From assembly GCF_001012815.1 (NCBI RefSeq), contig NZ_JYJP01000116.1:80989-144988 (forward strand): DNA of 64,000 nt, in the 5' to 3' direction. Made by a program: the position numbers and the translations under genes. Source of the DNA: Vibrio mexicanus. Lineage in GTDB: Bacteria; Pseudomonadota; Gammaproteobacteria; Enterobacterales; Vibrionaceae. Positions 28,419 to 37,462 of the stretch are shown here, piece after piece (the stretch's first letter is position 1; every line of letters starts with the position of its first letter). Under the pieces are notes generated by a model. That model did not search any database, was not told the DNA's origin, and worked only from the letters and a program-made list of their open reading frames with translations.

Positions 28419-28756
28419 ATTCATTGATAAAACGTATATCTCTTCATATTTTATATGATTGGATTATAACTTGGTTATGTTTTAAGAAGTATATCTCATC
28501 CTTAATAGGATCCATATTGCAATATTTTATGATGTTTTATTTGTACGTGTCAGTAATTTGTGCACGAGGATCAACTTATTAGTCTACGTAAAGATTATCT
28601 TATTAAAGTATGTCACCTTTAGATGAAGTCAATATGTTAATTGTTATTATTTACCATCGAACTGGTTTCTCTTTGTGACGATTAACCCATAGATAGGTAA
28701 CTCTCAACATATTCGCTTTTCTCATTTGAAACTATGATATTTAGTTAGGGGGTGAT
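28419..28756. other. AT-rich intergenic region
   Basis: 338 bases without repeats or a credible gene. A TAGGGGG ribosome site lies at its right end before the lipoprotein gene. It may contain an internal promoter, but none is clear. Confidence 0.35.
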
Positions 28757-30258
28757 ATGAGAGGAAATCGCAGACTTAGACTTTGTCTTTTCGGTGTGTT
28801 AGTAGCAGCCTTAGTCTCGGCATGTGGAGGCGGCGACTCGGACGACACAGAGACGGCGACACAGGAGCAAAATGAACCTAATGAAAATGTACCTATTGAA
28901 AGTGAGCTATTAATTAGTTTCGATGATGCTAGTACTTATGCAGAACGTTGGTACGAAGACAACAACCTAGGAGTAGCAGGGGAAGTACCGTTGGACTTTT
29001 TTACTCGCCTTGCTGATCCGAATGCTTGGGCGGACTCCTTGGACATCATGGACGTATTCTATTTACGTTCTTCCGTTTATACACGTTACTTCCCAGGCAA
29101 CCCCTCTCAGGCTCGTGAGCTTGCTGCACTATTTGACCAAAATAATGTATCTCTGGCCATTGACGAAACTGCCGCAATTTGGGCTCATGCTGAGGGATCC
29201 AATAAAGATCTAAGTTTTGCAAGCTCTCTGTCTATGATTGAACAACTCGCTGAATATGGCTTTGATGTGAAATATATTAGCTTGCAGAGTGTACTTTCAA
29301 AGCCACTACGCGATGAGCAGGGTAGCATCATAGAATACCCTTTAGAGCAGCGTTACTTGGATGTATCAAGCTATATAACGGCTATTAGCGCTCAGTATCC
29401 ACATATCCAATATGGCGTAATTGATGCTCTACCAGCAAAGGTCTCTAAAGCGGAGTATCAGGCAGCCTATTCTGGTTTGGTGGATCACCTAGCGACTCTA
29501 AATCAAAATTTATCTTATCTTCACTTAGATGTACCAATTAATGTATTGCGTAATGGTATCAATGGGTTGAGTTACTCATCGATTAGTGAAGCTGAAGAGT
29601 ATGTGACTGAAAGTTTAGGCTTAGAGTTTGGTTGGATGGTTACAGACAGGGAAGGCGGCTATACAGATTCATCGACGTTTTCAGAGTTTATTCTAGATGG
29701 ATTAAATGCGTATCTGGACCAAGGCGGCGAGGTCGATAGGGTGATTTTATCGGCTTGGTTTCCTTACCCTCAATACTCTTCGCCAGACGTTATAACCTCA
29801 AATGTCGCGACGACTTTCTCGACTTTTCGCTTAATCGACCAAGCATTGATTCACAGTGGCAACAAAAATACCAAAGAATGCCTTATTGATATTGTTGGAC
29901 ACAACGGGGCTGTTCAGAATCCCAGTTTGGCAACTATCGATAACATTGATGAGAGTGAACTTCTGTTTAAGTTGTATTGTGACAATACATCAACGGTAAG
30001 CTTTGATAACTCTGACTCCGTCAAAGCAAGGGTTCCTGTTTATCATTGTATATCTACAACGGATGTAGACTTTGTTTCCGTCAGTGGTTCCTGTGAGTCT
30101 ATGGCTGGCTTTGAGCTATTATTGTAGGTTATTTGTTAGCAGAAGAGGTTAATGGCTCCAACTCAGTTTACTCATGTACTATTGATGGCCTGCCAGTTAT
30201 GTCATCTAACTCTAATCTATGCGGAAACAGGGATGAAATGATCGTGGGTTACTACTAA
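28757..30258 (+). CDS. Lipoprotein with possible TIM-barrel domain and C-terminal Cys/aromatic repeats (frameshifted)
   Basis: Signal peptide with lipobox LVSACGGG, cysteine at residue 22, followed by an acidic Thr/Glu linker. The main domain has NVSLAIDETAAIW, YGFDVKYISLQSV, LSYLHLDVPIN and VILSAWFPYPQ. Alternating strand-helix segments recall glycoside-hydrolase-like barrels (inference; no family identified). The open frame stops at 30127. Adding one G at about 30115 continues as AIIVGYLLAEEVNG and SNSNLCGNRDEMIVGYY to 30258. This yields a second copy of the C-x(n)-S-x(n)-C...GY repeat seen just before (VYHCIST, SVSGSCESMAGFE). Total about 500 residues. A role in polysaccharide processing or anchoring is only suggested by context. 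Confidence 0.6.
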
Positions 30259-30267
30259 AACAAAGAA

Positions 30268-31965
30268 GTGATGATGGTTAGAAAACTAATTTATGCCGTA
30301 CTGCAATGGAAGTGGCTTCAACCACTGCGCAGAAGAATGAGAGAAAACCATATCTTGGCCCATTTGTATCGGAAAGTAATGAATATAACTTTAGAAGATA
30401 TAGCTTTAGAAGAAAGTGCAGTAGAGCAGATACTCGCGATTCAGAACCAGATGATAGATCAGTTTGTAGAAACAAGCGGACTAGAATGGGGACGTTTTCT
30501 GTTTGTTATTGACCTTCAAGGCATTCAAGATGACGATATTGGCTATTTGATGCGTCAGACCATCGACTCTTTAATAGAGTTAGAGGATCGTAACTGGTGT
30601 TTATTGGTGCTAGGCAAGTCAACCTCACATTGGGAGCGAGCCGATGAACGTATTGTCTTTAACAAAGACTATATTACGAGTTTCTTCGATTATGTTTGTG
30701 AGTTAACTCCTGGTAGCACTCTCCACAGATGCTCGCTTGGTATGCTGTTGAGGCAAGATAACTTTGGTGTCAATTTGTATTATTGTGACCATTTGTCGTC
30801 AGACTTAGTGCCTACCTTCAAGCCTCAGTGGAACAAAGAGCTAGCGTATTCAAATTATTATATGGGACATGGGTGTTTCTATCCCTTAGATAAATTTATG
30901 AGCTTTGAGCACTGGCTGAATTTCCATTCTCACTATCAAAGAGTGCTCTATCTTATTGAGGAAAATAATACCCAGTTTACTCACGTAGAACATCTACTCA
31001 TCAAAGAAGGTCTAGGTTTAGCCAGTGAAACTGCAGACGATGACTTGTTGGCACTTAACCGGTACTTGTCTACCTATGGCGCGAATGCAACCTTAGGGTT
31101 GCTGCCCAAGACATATAAGGTGCGTTGGCCACTACCCGATGCACCCCCTTTAGTATCGATAATAATTCCTACTAAAGATAGAAAGGACCTTGTAGAGCAA
31201 TGTATTCAAAGTATTTACACCACAACAGAGTACCCCAACTTTGAAATTATATTGGTCGATAATCAATCTTATGACTTGGACGCGAATCAGTATTTTCAAC
31301 GACTTCAGCATAGAGGCCGAATCCGCCTTTATCGTTATGAAAAACCATTTAACTATTCAGCAATTAACAACTTCGCGGTCACCAAAGCAAAAGGTCGGCA
31401 TGTAATACTAATGAACAATGATATCGAGGTCATAAGTGAGACTTGGTTGGAGGATATGGTTCGTCAATTAGAAAGAGAGGAAGTTGGATGTGTCGGCGCA
31501 AAACTCTATTACCCAGATAATACCATTCAACATGCCGGCGTAATTTTGGGCCTTGGGCGTTGTGCTGGCCATAGTCATAAGCATTATGGTCGTGAAGAAA
31601 GTGGCTATATGAACCGACTTAAATTGACTCAAAACTATGGTGCAGTGACCGCTGCATGTTTGGGTATAAGAAAGTCGGTATTTAACTCTGTTGGTGGCTT
31701 GAATGAAGCGAATTTATCTGTTGCGTTTAATGATGTTGACCTTTGCTTGAAAGTTCAAGCTGCAGGCTACCAGAACGTTTGGTCACCTTTTATAGAGATG
31801 TACCACCACGAATCAGTTTCTAGAGGCGATGATCACGCCCCTGAGCATTTTTCACGTTTTATGGCTGAAGTTAACTACATGCAGAAAACCTGGAACTTAG
31901 ATAACTGTCAAGATCCTGCTTATAGCCCTTGGCTCACGATCGAGCGAGAAGATTTTACTATTTAG
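30268..31965 (+). CDS. GT2 glycosyltransferase with degenerate N-terminal domain
   Basis: 565 residues. The C-terminal half is a clear GT2 enzyme: PLVSIIIPTKDRKDLVEQCI, IILVDNQSYD, HVILMNNDIEVIS (metal-binding motif NND), VGCVGAKLYYPDNTIQHAG, FNDVDLCLKVQAAGY, MYHHESVSRG. The N-terminal 270 residues align in places with the first GT domain of the protein at 56-58 kb (FKPQWNKELAYSNYYMGH against YKPKWNRDLLYSHNYICH). They lack the SIIVPVY start and DHDD motif, so this first domain is probably inactive. Rhamnosyl- or hexosyltransferase activity is inferred. A sulfotransferase gene follows 15 bp later. Confidence 0.8.
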   Translation: MMMVRKLIYAVLQWKWLQPLRRRMRENHILAHLYRKVMNITLEDIALEESAVEQILAIQNQMIDQFVETSGLEWGRFLFVIDLQGIQDDDIGYLMRQTIDSLIELEDRNWCLLVLGKSTSHWERADERIVFNKDYITSFFDYVCELTPGSTLHRCSLGMLLRQDNFGVNLYYCDHLSSDLVPTFKPQWNKELAYSNYYMGHGCFYPLDKFMSFEHWLNFHSHYQRVLYLIEENNTQFTHVEHLLIKEGLGLASETADDDLLALNRYLSTYGANATLGLLPKTYKVRWPLPDAPPLVSIIIPTKDRKDLVEQCIQSIYTTTEYPNFEIILVDNQSYDLDANQYFQRLQHRGRIRLYRYEKPFNYSAINNFAVTKAKGRHVILMNNDIEVISETWLEDMVRQLEREEVGCVGAKLYYPDNTIQHAGVILGLGRCAGHSHKHYGREESGYMNRLKLTQNYGAVTAACLGIRKSVFNSVGGLNEANLSVAFNDVDLCLKVQAAGYQNVWSPFIEMYHHESVSRGDDHAPEHFSRFMAEVNYMQKTWNLDNCQDPAYSPWLTIEREDFTI

Positions 31966-31980
31966 AATGACAATTAAATC

Positions 31981-32970
31981 ATGAATGAACATAGCAGTGT
32001 TAGTCATATGCCAGATAAGTCCATCCAATATTCTCCATTAGAAAGTAGCCCTGTCTTTTTTGTTCATATCCCTAAAACCGCTGGCACAAGCCTACGAGCC
32101 GCGATAGAGATGTTAGGCGATATTCACTGTGACTATGGTGTAGAGTCTGAGTTCACTCATGAATTAATTCGAGAGCTCAGATACGAACATCAAGATGCAT
32201 TTGCATTGAAAAATAGCTTTATCAATAAGCCTTTTTCGGTGGCGGGACATGTGCCAATGCAAAAATATAGCGATCTCTATGATGTTCGAAGAATTATTAC
32301 TTTTGTAAGAGAGCCCATAGCACAAGTTATTTCTCACTATAACCATCACGTTAACCTTCTTGGATATGAAGGAGATTTTGAAAGCTTTTATCATCGAGAC
32401 GTAATGAGTAACCTCCAATCAAGATACCTTGCTGGCTTACCATTAAGTTTACTTGGCCATGTAGGCATTACCGAGTGCTATAACGACTCCGTTGATCAGA
32501 TAAATGAAGGGGTGGGTTTAGCTCTTAATAAGCTTGAGAAAAACCTAAGACTGAATGCTCATAAAGATAAGTCGGATATTACTGACGAGGAGCACAGTCT
32601 TATCCTAAAAAGAAATAGCCTCGATAGTGAGTTGTACAACAAAGCCATAGCTCTTCATCAGCAAAGGCTATCTGTGCGCCATGAAGGGAAATCATGGACA
32701 CATATTCATGCCAGAGTTGGGGATACTGGAGTTATTCATGGATGCGCTTATTTTGCAGATAGTGATGAAACGGTATCTTTATATTTGGAAGTGGAAGGCA
32801 ATATCGTTGCTACGTTAGAGGCTAAGGATTTTTATAGCCCTTTTGCCAAGTTTCAACTACCAAGGCATCGCTACGTTGGTTTCCGAGTTTCTCTAAAGAA
32901 ATGGTTAACTAAATGCCCAACTAATATCAAACTTATTGTTGTTAGTACTGGCCAGGAGTATTCAGTTTAA
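31981..32970 (+). CDS. Sulfotransferase with C-terminal beta module
   Basis: The N-terminal part fits the PAPS-dependent sulfotransferase family. The 5'-phosphosulfate loop is FFVHIPKTAGTSLRAAIE (residues about 26-44). The 3'-phosphate motif is ITFVREPIAQVISHYNHHV (about 103-121). The last 80 residues (HGCAYFADSDETVSLYLEVEG ... GFRVSLKKW) look like the beta modules of the two proteins upstream. Predicted to add sulfate to the exported glycan. It is the last gene of the first unit and is followed by a strong terminator. Confidence 0.8.
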   Translation: MNEHSSVSHMPDKSIQYSPLESSPVFFVHIPKTAGTSLRAAIEMLGDIHCDYGVESEFTHELIRELRYEHQDAFALKNSFINKPFSVAGHVPMQKYSDLYDVRRIITFVREPIAQVISHYNHHVNLLGYEGDFESFYHRDVMSNLQSRYLAGLPLSLLGHVGITECYNDSVDQINEGVGLALNKLEKNLRLNAHKDKSDITDEEHSLILKRNSLDSELYNKAIALHQQRLSVRHEGKSWTHIHARVGDTGVIHGCAYFADSDETVSLYLEVEGNIVATLEAKDFYSPFAKFQLPRHRYVGFRVSLKKWLTKCPTNIKLIVVSTGQEYSV

Positions 32971-33006
32971 GTTCGAATGCCCTGTTGGGTATATAAAACT
33001 AATAAT

Positions 33007-33032
33007 AAAAAACCCGCTGAAGCGGGTTTTTT
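33007..33032. terminator. Bidirectional terminator
   Basis: Stem AAAAAACCCGCT/AGCGGGTTTTTT with a 2-nt loop, 37 bp after the sulfotransferase stop and 16 bp after the convergent wbfB-like stop. It can serve both. Confidence 0.9.
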
Positions 33033-33047
33033 AACACAAAAATAAGA

Positions 33048-35297
33048 TTATTGTACACTACTAGGTTTCTGATACCACTGCGAGCGTACATCTGTTTTCT
33101 CGAACAAGTAATGTTGTCTTTGTAGCATTTGACCACCATCACGAGTGATTGGCTCCCAACTAACATATGCACGATTAGTGCTTGGTTTAACGGTCATTAG
33201 ATCGAACGGTACGGATATGTAGAAGCCTTTGTTATAGCTGCCTTCGCCATATTCCTCAGCGGTTAGGTCTGTGAGTGTCGCATAAGCGCCGACGGTGACA
33301 CCAGACTTAAACTGCTTCGAGAAATCAATACGTGCACCGATATCACCACCTAAGAACTTACCCGCACTTACTTTAAACAAGGTGCTATCAAGGAAGCTCC
33401 AATCAGGCATATAGTAAGTTGTCAGGTGACCCGTTGTGCCTTTGTTAAGCACGTAAGCACGGCATGACGCTGGGGAACTGATGCATGAATCCGAGTTAGG
33501 GTCTGCGCCTTCGTAATAGTAGTAGTCTTCACTAAACACCCCAAACCAAGAATCTGGGTCACGCTGGCTAATGTAATTTAGGTCCACTCCTAAAGCCCAA
33601 TTGCTATCCATTGGTCGATAGAGAACTTCACCGCCCACACCGGCAAACATAGTTTCTAGATAACCGCCGTATGCTTGAGTGTAAATCGCTTCATAAGGTT
33701 GTTCGAACCAAGTGAGCTGTAAGCGATTCAGTCTGACAGGGTTATCGTGCACATAGCTTCGAATCATAGTACGTACACGAGGAGTTGCCTCGTTTCGAAC
33801 GTGTGGATCTTCAGGTGAATCGACACCATAATTGAACTTGTCATAGTTATCGAACAAGTTGAAGTAGATCGAGCCACCCAACTCTAGCTTGTCGGTTAGC
33901 CAAACGTTAGCATTAGCGTTAATACCCAAGTGATAGAAATAGAAAGACTCCACACCACCAATACTTTGCTGTAGGGTTGGAGCAAAGTGGTAATCAAAGC
34001 GCTCTTTAGAGTTTGCCACTTCTTTTCCGCGCTCCGTTTGCGGCTCGGTGCTAGTGAAAGCATCCGTTACATGACTCTCAGTAGACATAAAGTTAGCCGC
34101 GTTGACGTACGTTTCTCTATCTATGGTTGTTTCTTTGACATCCAATCCATTACGCTGCTCTATCACCTTAAATTTCGTAATGGATTCATCGGCGATATTA
34201 TTCAGAATTGCAGCTGTTCTATCTAACGCTTCATTACGGTCACGGTATTTTGTCTGTTCACCAGATACGGTAATCGTCGTCTCTTCTTGCGTGATGCTAT
34301 TACGTGAATAGCCGGCGTTATTTTCAATGTCATTCGATGCCATTCGCCAGCCAGGACCTTGTTCACCAGAGTATTCTGCCGGCTGCATCTGAACGGGCTT
34401 GCGTGGTTCATCACGCCAATACGTCTTTAGGTTGTCGAAGTTGGTATAGAGATTGAACCCGACAGTGAGCGTATTTCCTCGTTGGTAGCTTATTTTGGCA
34501 TCGCCCCAATCGCCTAAGCGATAGTTGGCACCGATATTCCAGCGAGTATGTTGTGTCATATCCTTAGGCGTGGCGCCAAAAATAGGCTGAGTAGTGAAGT
34601 CTCCGGTATAGTCATTACCTTCGTATTCAACCTTGATACGTAGTGGTTTGTAGGGAGTCTGATATTCGATGCCGCCAAAGAGTGCCGTAGGGCCTTTGAA
34701 CCAGCGTTCAAAATCAACGCTACCACCTTTGCCTTTAAAATCGGCTGGTCGTTCGCAATATTTGTCGCTCACGCTACAAAATGGGTTCGTGAAATCATTG
34801 CTCTCGCCTAGGTAACCCCAGCCCATACCTAGCGTAAAATCGACGTTTCCATACCGTTTAGTCGCGACAATATATTCTGCATCAAACAGGCCAGTACCAC
34901 CGAAGTCTCGAATACCAAAAGAGGTCTCTGGCAACCAATAACTTTCTTCAATTAAGCGTATTTTGAAGTCAATACCCTTATCCGTATACAGGTTGTCACC
35001 GCTGTACTCTGGGTTGGGGCTAAAATTGAAGTCTGGAACACGAGTGTACCGTATGGTCGCTTCCATCCACGGCATCAACTGGATGGACGCCATGTAATGG
35101 TGATAGTCCTGGTTCCAAGTGGCACCAGCGTTGAATTCGCCATGCTCCGCCATGCGAGCGGTTGGCGTTTGCATAAGGCCAGTTCCGCCAAAATCAGTTT
35201 GTGAAACTTTCCAGTTATAATCAGTCTGAGCAGAAGCTAACGTTGAAAATAGAACGCCAGCAGAGCTAGCAAGTAGTGCTGTATAAGTTAACTTCAT
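33048..35297 (-). CDS. YjbH/GfcD/WbfB-like outer-membrane exopolysaccharide protein
   Basis: 749 residues with signal peptide MKLTYTALLASSAGVLFSTLASA. The mature part opens FGGTGLMQTPTARMAEHGEFN, the hallmark of the YjbH family, and contains many aromatic beta strands (YMASIQLMPWMEATIRYT; FGIRDFGGTGLFDAEYIV; FKVSAGKFLGGDIGARIDF). The family forms large outer-membrane barrels associated with exopolysaccharide or group 4 capsule export (established for GfcD, WbfB). It overlaps the wbfC-like gene by one base. No C-terminal aromatic residue is present. Confidence 0.85.
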   Translation of the reverse strand: MKLTYTALLASSAGVLFSTLASAQTDYNWKVSQTDFGGTGLMQTPTARMAEHGEFNAGATWNQDYHHYMASIQLMPWMEATIRYTRVPDFNFSPNPEYSGDNLYTDKGIDFKIRLIEESYWLPETSFGIRDFGGTGLFDAEYIVATKRYGNVDFTLGMGWGYLGESNDFTNPFCSVSDKYCERPADFKGKGGSVDFERWFKGPTALFGGIEYQTPYKPLRIKVEYEGNDYTGDFTTQPIFGATPKDMTQHTRWNIGANYRLGDWGDAKISYQRGNTLTVGFNLYTNFDNLKTYWRDEPRKPVQMQPAEYSGEQGPGWRMASNDIENNAGYSRNSITQEETTITVSGEQTKYRDRNEALDRTAAILNNIADESITKFKVIEQRNGLDVKETTIDRETYVNAANFMSTESHVTDAFTSTEPQTERGKEVANSKERFDYHFAPTLQQSIGGVESFYFYHLGINANANVWLTDKLELGGSIYFNLFDNYDKFNYGVDSPEDPHVRNEATPRVRTMIRSYVHDNPVRLNRLQLTWFEQPYEAIYTQAYGGYLETMFAGVGGEVLYRPMDSNWALGVDLNYISQRDPDSWFGVFSEDYYYYEGADPNSDSCISSPASCRAYVLNKGTTGHLTTYYMPDWSFLDSTLFKVSAGKFLGGDIGARIDFSKQFKSGVTVGAYATLTDLTAEEYGEGSYNKGFYISVPFDLMTVKPSTNRAYVSWEPITRDGGQMLQRQHYLFEKTDVRSQWYQKPSSVQ

Positions 35298-36055
35298 TAT
35301 AGATTCTTTCTCATACTAATTAGTTTTACTATATCGTGTTCCAATTGCTTAAAATCGCTACCAGTCTTATCAAAACCGATAAAAATTGAACTGCCCGGAG
35401 CGAGTAGCGTTTTAGAGTCATTCCAGTATGCGTAACCGACTTTTTGGGCTGAACCATCTGGGTAAATGACCCAAGCAAAGCTGCTACTTGAACTGGAAAG
35501 TCGGTTTGCTTGATTGATTACTTCTGAAACAGAAGTTGCCTTGTTAAGCGAGAATGTAGCAGGATTGAATACTAACCCTTCGACTAAGACAGAGCTTTTC
35601 CTACTAGGTAAAAGAAGCTCATAGTTGCCAGCCAACATTGGGTTTAAACTCGGATCCAGTCTTATCGCATCAAAGTCTAGGTTTAGGTGTTCACGATAAC
35701 CGATGTCCCAACGCTTAATTTGCTCAACAAGCATAGAAATAGACTGGTGGAGCTTAGGGTGGCTGCTACGTAATGTTGTCAATCGGTTCAGCACGCTAGA
35801 CTTTAGTTCGGTGATATCTTCACGCTTATCAATGTTAAAAAGTTGATTGGCGATAGGGTAGGCAAACGGCGAACTCACTTTGCTGTGAGCAGCAGTATCG
35901 GTTAATACTTGTTCTAACCTAACTTCTTTAGGGTAGGTGAGCGTGATGCCTTCACTTGGAATCTGAACGTTCAGTGCACCCACTTGTGAAAATGCAGCTG
36001 ATGAGTAAAAGAGTCCTATTGTGAAAACAGCATTCAATAGGTATCGAACCTTCAT
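35297..36055 (-). CDS. YjbG/GfcC/WbfC-like periplasmic capsule protein
   Basis: 252 residues with signal peptide MKVRYLLNAVFTIGLFYSSAAFS. The family core includes ITLTYPKEVRLEQVLTD near the start and RLDPSLNPMLAGNYELLLPSRKSSVLVEG. The end is YPDGSAQKVGYAYWN and IFIGFDKT, the usual GfcC-type final strand. GfcC folds as ubiquitin-like domains in group 4 capsule systems (established). It is the middle gene of the minus-strand set and is translationally coupled to the YjbH-like gene. Confidence 0.85.
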   Translation of the reverse strand: MKVRYLLNAVFTIGLFYSSAAFSQVGALNVQIPSEGITLTYPKEVRLEQVLTDTAAHSKVSSPFAYPIANQLFNIDKREDITELKSSVLNRLTTLRSSHPKLHQSISMLVEQIKRWDIGYREHLNLDFDAIRLDPSLNPMLAGNYELLLPSRKSSVLVEGLVFNPATFSLNKATSVSEVINQANRLSSSSSSFAWVIYPDGSAQKVGYAYWNDSKTLLAPGSSIFIGFDKTGSDFKQLEHDIVKLISMRKNL

Positions 36056-36072
36056 AAAAATATTCCTTTCTA

Positions 36073-36753
36073 TTACCCACTAAATGGTTTTAGGACTTCA
36101 ATTGAAACATGTAATTGCTCAGGAACGAGCCACTGGTTGCTTCTTAATACTTGGTTATTATTATCAACCCAATAACTGTTTTTAATAATCTTGTCTAACT
36201 CATTAAAGCTGATAATTTCATCAATAAGGATTAATTCATCTTCCCAAAGAAGAGACCGGTAGCTTTCTTTATTTCCACTAATAACAGTTTTAACATTTGC
36301 TTGATGATTAAACTGATGGTTTGGTTGCCAATCATAGGTGGCATTCCACTCTGTTATTAGAGGGGCGGATTTAAACTCGGGAGATGATGATATATTCACC
36401 AGATTTGAGAAGGGTAGGTTGAGCGTTTTTACAATACGCCCATTTTCAGTAATGAGCATGGCGTAATCACTAGAGATCCATTTTAACCTTGTCGAGCCTG
36501 TGTTGGGGTTTTGCTCTGCAAAAGCTAGGACCATGAAGATTTGAGGCCCATCATTAATACGCACATATAAGCTAGCATAAGGAACATTTTCAACCTCTTC
36601 AGCACTCAATTCAATGTCACTTTCACCCCAAAAGGCTTTAATAGTGGCATTGGTATCTTGATACTGTTGTGAGCAGCCTGTGAGAGAGAAAAGCAGTAAC
36701 AAGGGTAAAGCGGTGAAAAATCGGGTTGTAGAAGAGAATACGGCTAACATCAT
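36073..36753 (-). CDS. YjbF/GfcB/WbfD-like lipoprotein
   Basis: About 226 residues. Lipobox LFSLTGC, cysteine at about residue 27, then SQQYQDTNATIKAFWGESDIELS and VENVPYASLYVRIND, typical of YjbF. LKWISSDYAMLITENGRIVKTLNLP and the ending WLVPEQLHVSIEVLKPFSG also fit. The start at 36753 (ATGATG with GGAAG upstream) is preferred over the longer TTG frame. A strong hairpin separates it from the small Gly/Ala gene upstream, so expression probably depends on readthrough. Confidence 0.85.
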   Translation of the reverse strand: MMLAVFSSTTRFFTALPLLLLFSLTGCSQQYQDTNATIKAFWGESDIELSAEEVENVPYASLYVRINDGPQIFMVLAFAEQNPNTGSTRLKWISSDYAMLITENGRIVKTLNLPFSNLVNISSSPEFKSAPLITEWNATYDWQPNHQFNHQANVKTVISGNKESYRSLLWEDELILIDEIISFNELDKIIKNSYWVDNNNQVLRSNQWLVPEQLHVSIEVLKPFSG

Positions 36754-36784
36754 GAACTTCCATGCAAAAGGCAAGACGGTTAAA

Positions 36785-36813
36785 AAAACACCCTTAGCAT
36801 GCTAAGGGTGTTT
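36785..36813 (-). terminator. Terminator/attenuator between the YjbE-like and YjbF-like genes
   Basis: Near-perfect palindrome AAACACCCTTAGC-ATG-CTAAGGGTGTTT with flanking A and T runs. It lies between two genes of one apparent operon, so it probably lowers transcription of the three downstream genes relative to the first. Confidence 0.8.
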
Positions 36814-36836
36814 TGTATTAGTAGCATGCAGGTAGA

Positions 36837-37082
36837 TTAGCTGCCAGTACCAGTACCAGTACCAGTACCAGAGCTGTTGCTGTCAGAAGCTGCAACAGCA
36901 GCAACTGTTCCTACAACTACTACACCAGCAACGATACCAGCAGTAGCAGCGCCACCAGCTGCAGCACCAGCAGCGCCAGCGCCACCAGCACCACCACCAG
37001 AAGAAGCAGCAGCTTCTTCCTGTGCGAAAGCAGACGTTGAAGCACAAAGTGCAACAGCCATCGCTAGAGCAAGTTTTTTCAT
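36837..37082 (-). CDS. Small secreted Gly/Ala-rich protein (YjbE/GfcA position)
   Basis: 81 residues: signal peptide MKKLALAMAVALCASTSAFA, then a run rich in glycine and alanine, a hydrophobic Val/Ala segment (GIVAGVVVVGTVAAVAA), and a tail of Gly-Thr repeats. The AAGGAAAC ribosome site is good. Small low-complexity first genes are typical of yjbEFGH and gfcABCD operons (YjbE, GfcA), so the assignment rests on composition and position. The tail is encoded by four hexamers CAGTAC (plus strand), so its length may vary in frame. Open frames in the two other readings of this region are shadows. Confidence 0.75.
   Translation of the reverse strand: MKKLALAMAVALCASTSAFAQEEAAASSGGGAGGAGAAGAAAGGAATAGIVAGVVVVGTVAAVAASDSNSSGTGTGTGTGS
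36845..36870. repeat. In-frame hexamer repeat CAGTAC (4.3 copies)
   Basis: Encodes alternating Gly-Thr at the C-terminus of the small secreted protein. It is the only period-six array seen; slippage would keep the frame. Confidence 0.85.
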
Positions 37083-37462
37083 TCAAGTTTCCTTGTAAAT
37101 TTACATATTACATCGATGTATTAATGCCCAGAAAAAAAGGCATCAAATCCATATTATTCAATTGAGACGAAAATGTAAAAGTTATTCTAATATCATTAAC
37201 CTTAAAGTTAGTGATATTACGCACAAACTGAAAGTGTGATTTACCCTAGTCGATAAGTTCTTTATACTGCGTTTTCGATATTTATTGCCTGCTGCTTGAC
37301 TAAAACAGGGGTAAATATCAAAAGTATTATAATAGGCTCCGTGTCGAATCTCCGGGCTATGTCAGTGTCTTGCGCTATGTGGTTATCGCTAATACTAATG
37401 GGCGGTAGCGTGCCCGAAAACTGTACGTTGATTTCGATACAACAAAAATAGAATATGGATAT
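37083..37462. promoter_or_regulatory. Divergent control region of the capsule locus
   Basis: 380 bases between the minus-strand yjbE-like gene and the plus-strand export unit. A TATAAT at 37328-37333 with flanking TTATAATAGG could be the -10 of the export unit, but no -35 at proper spacing is clear. The ops element follows about 70 bp downstream. No gene is seen. Confidence 0.5.
37401..37412 (+). promoter_or_regulatory. ops element (RfaH recruitment), second unit
   Basis: GGCGGTAGCGTG, identical in all twelve bases to the element at 21.4 kb, 51 bp before the first gene of the export unit. It implies RfaH-dependent elongation over the following 26 kb. Confidence 0.85.

Noticed and set aside
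36877..37098. Plus-strand Ala/Pro-rich frame over the small Gly/Ala gene
   Set aside because: The minus-strand frame has a signal peptide and ribosome site; the plus-strand frame and the Cys-rich minus-strand frame are low-complexity shadows.
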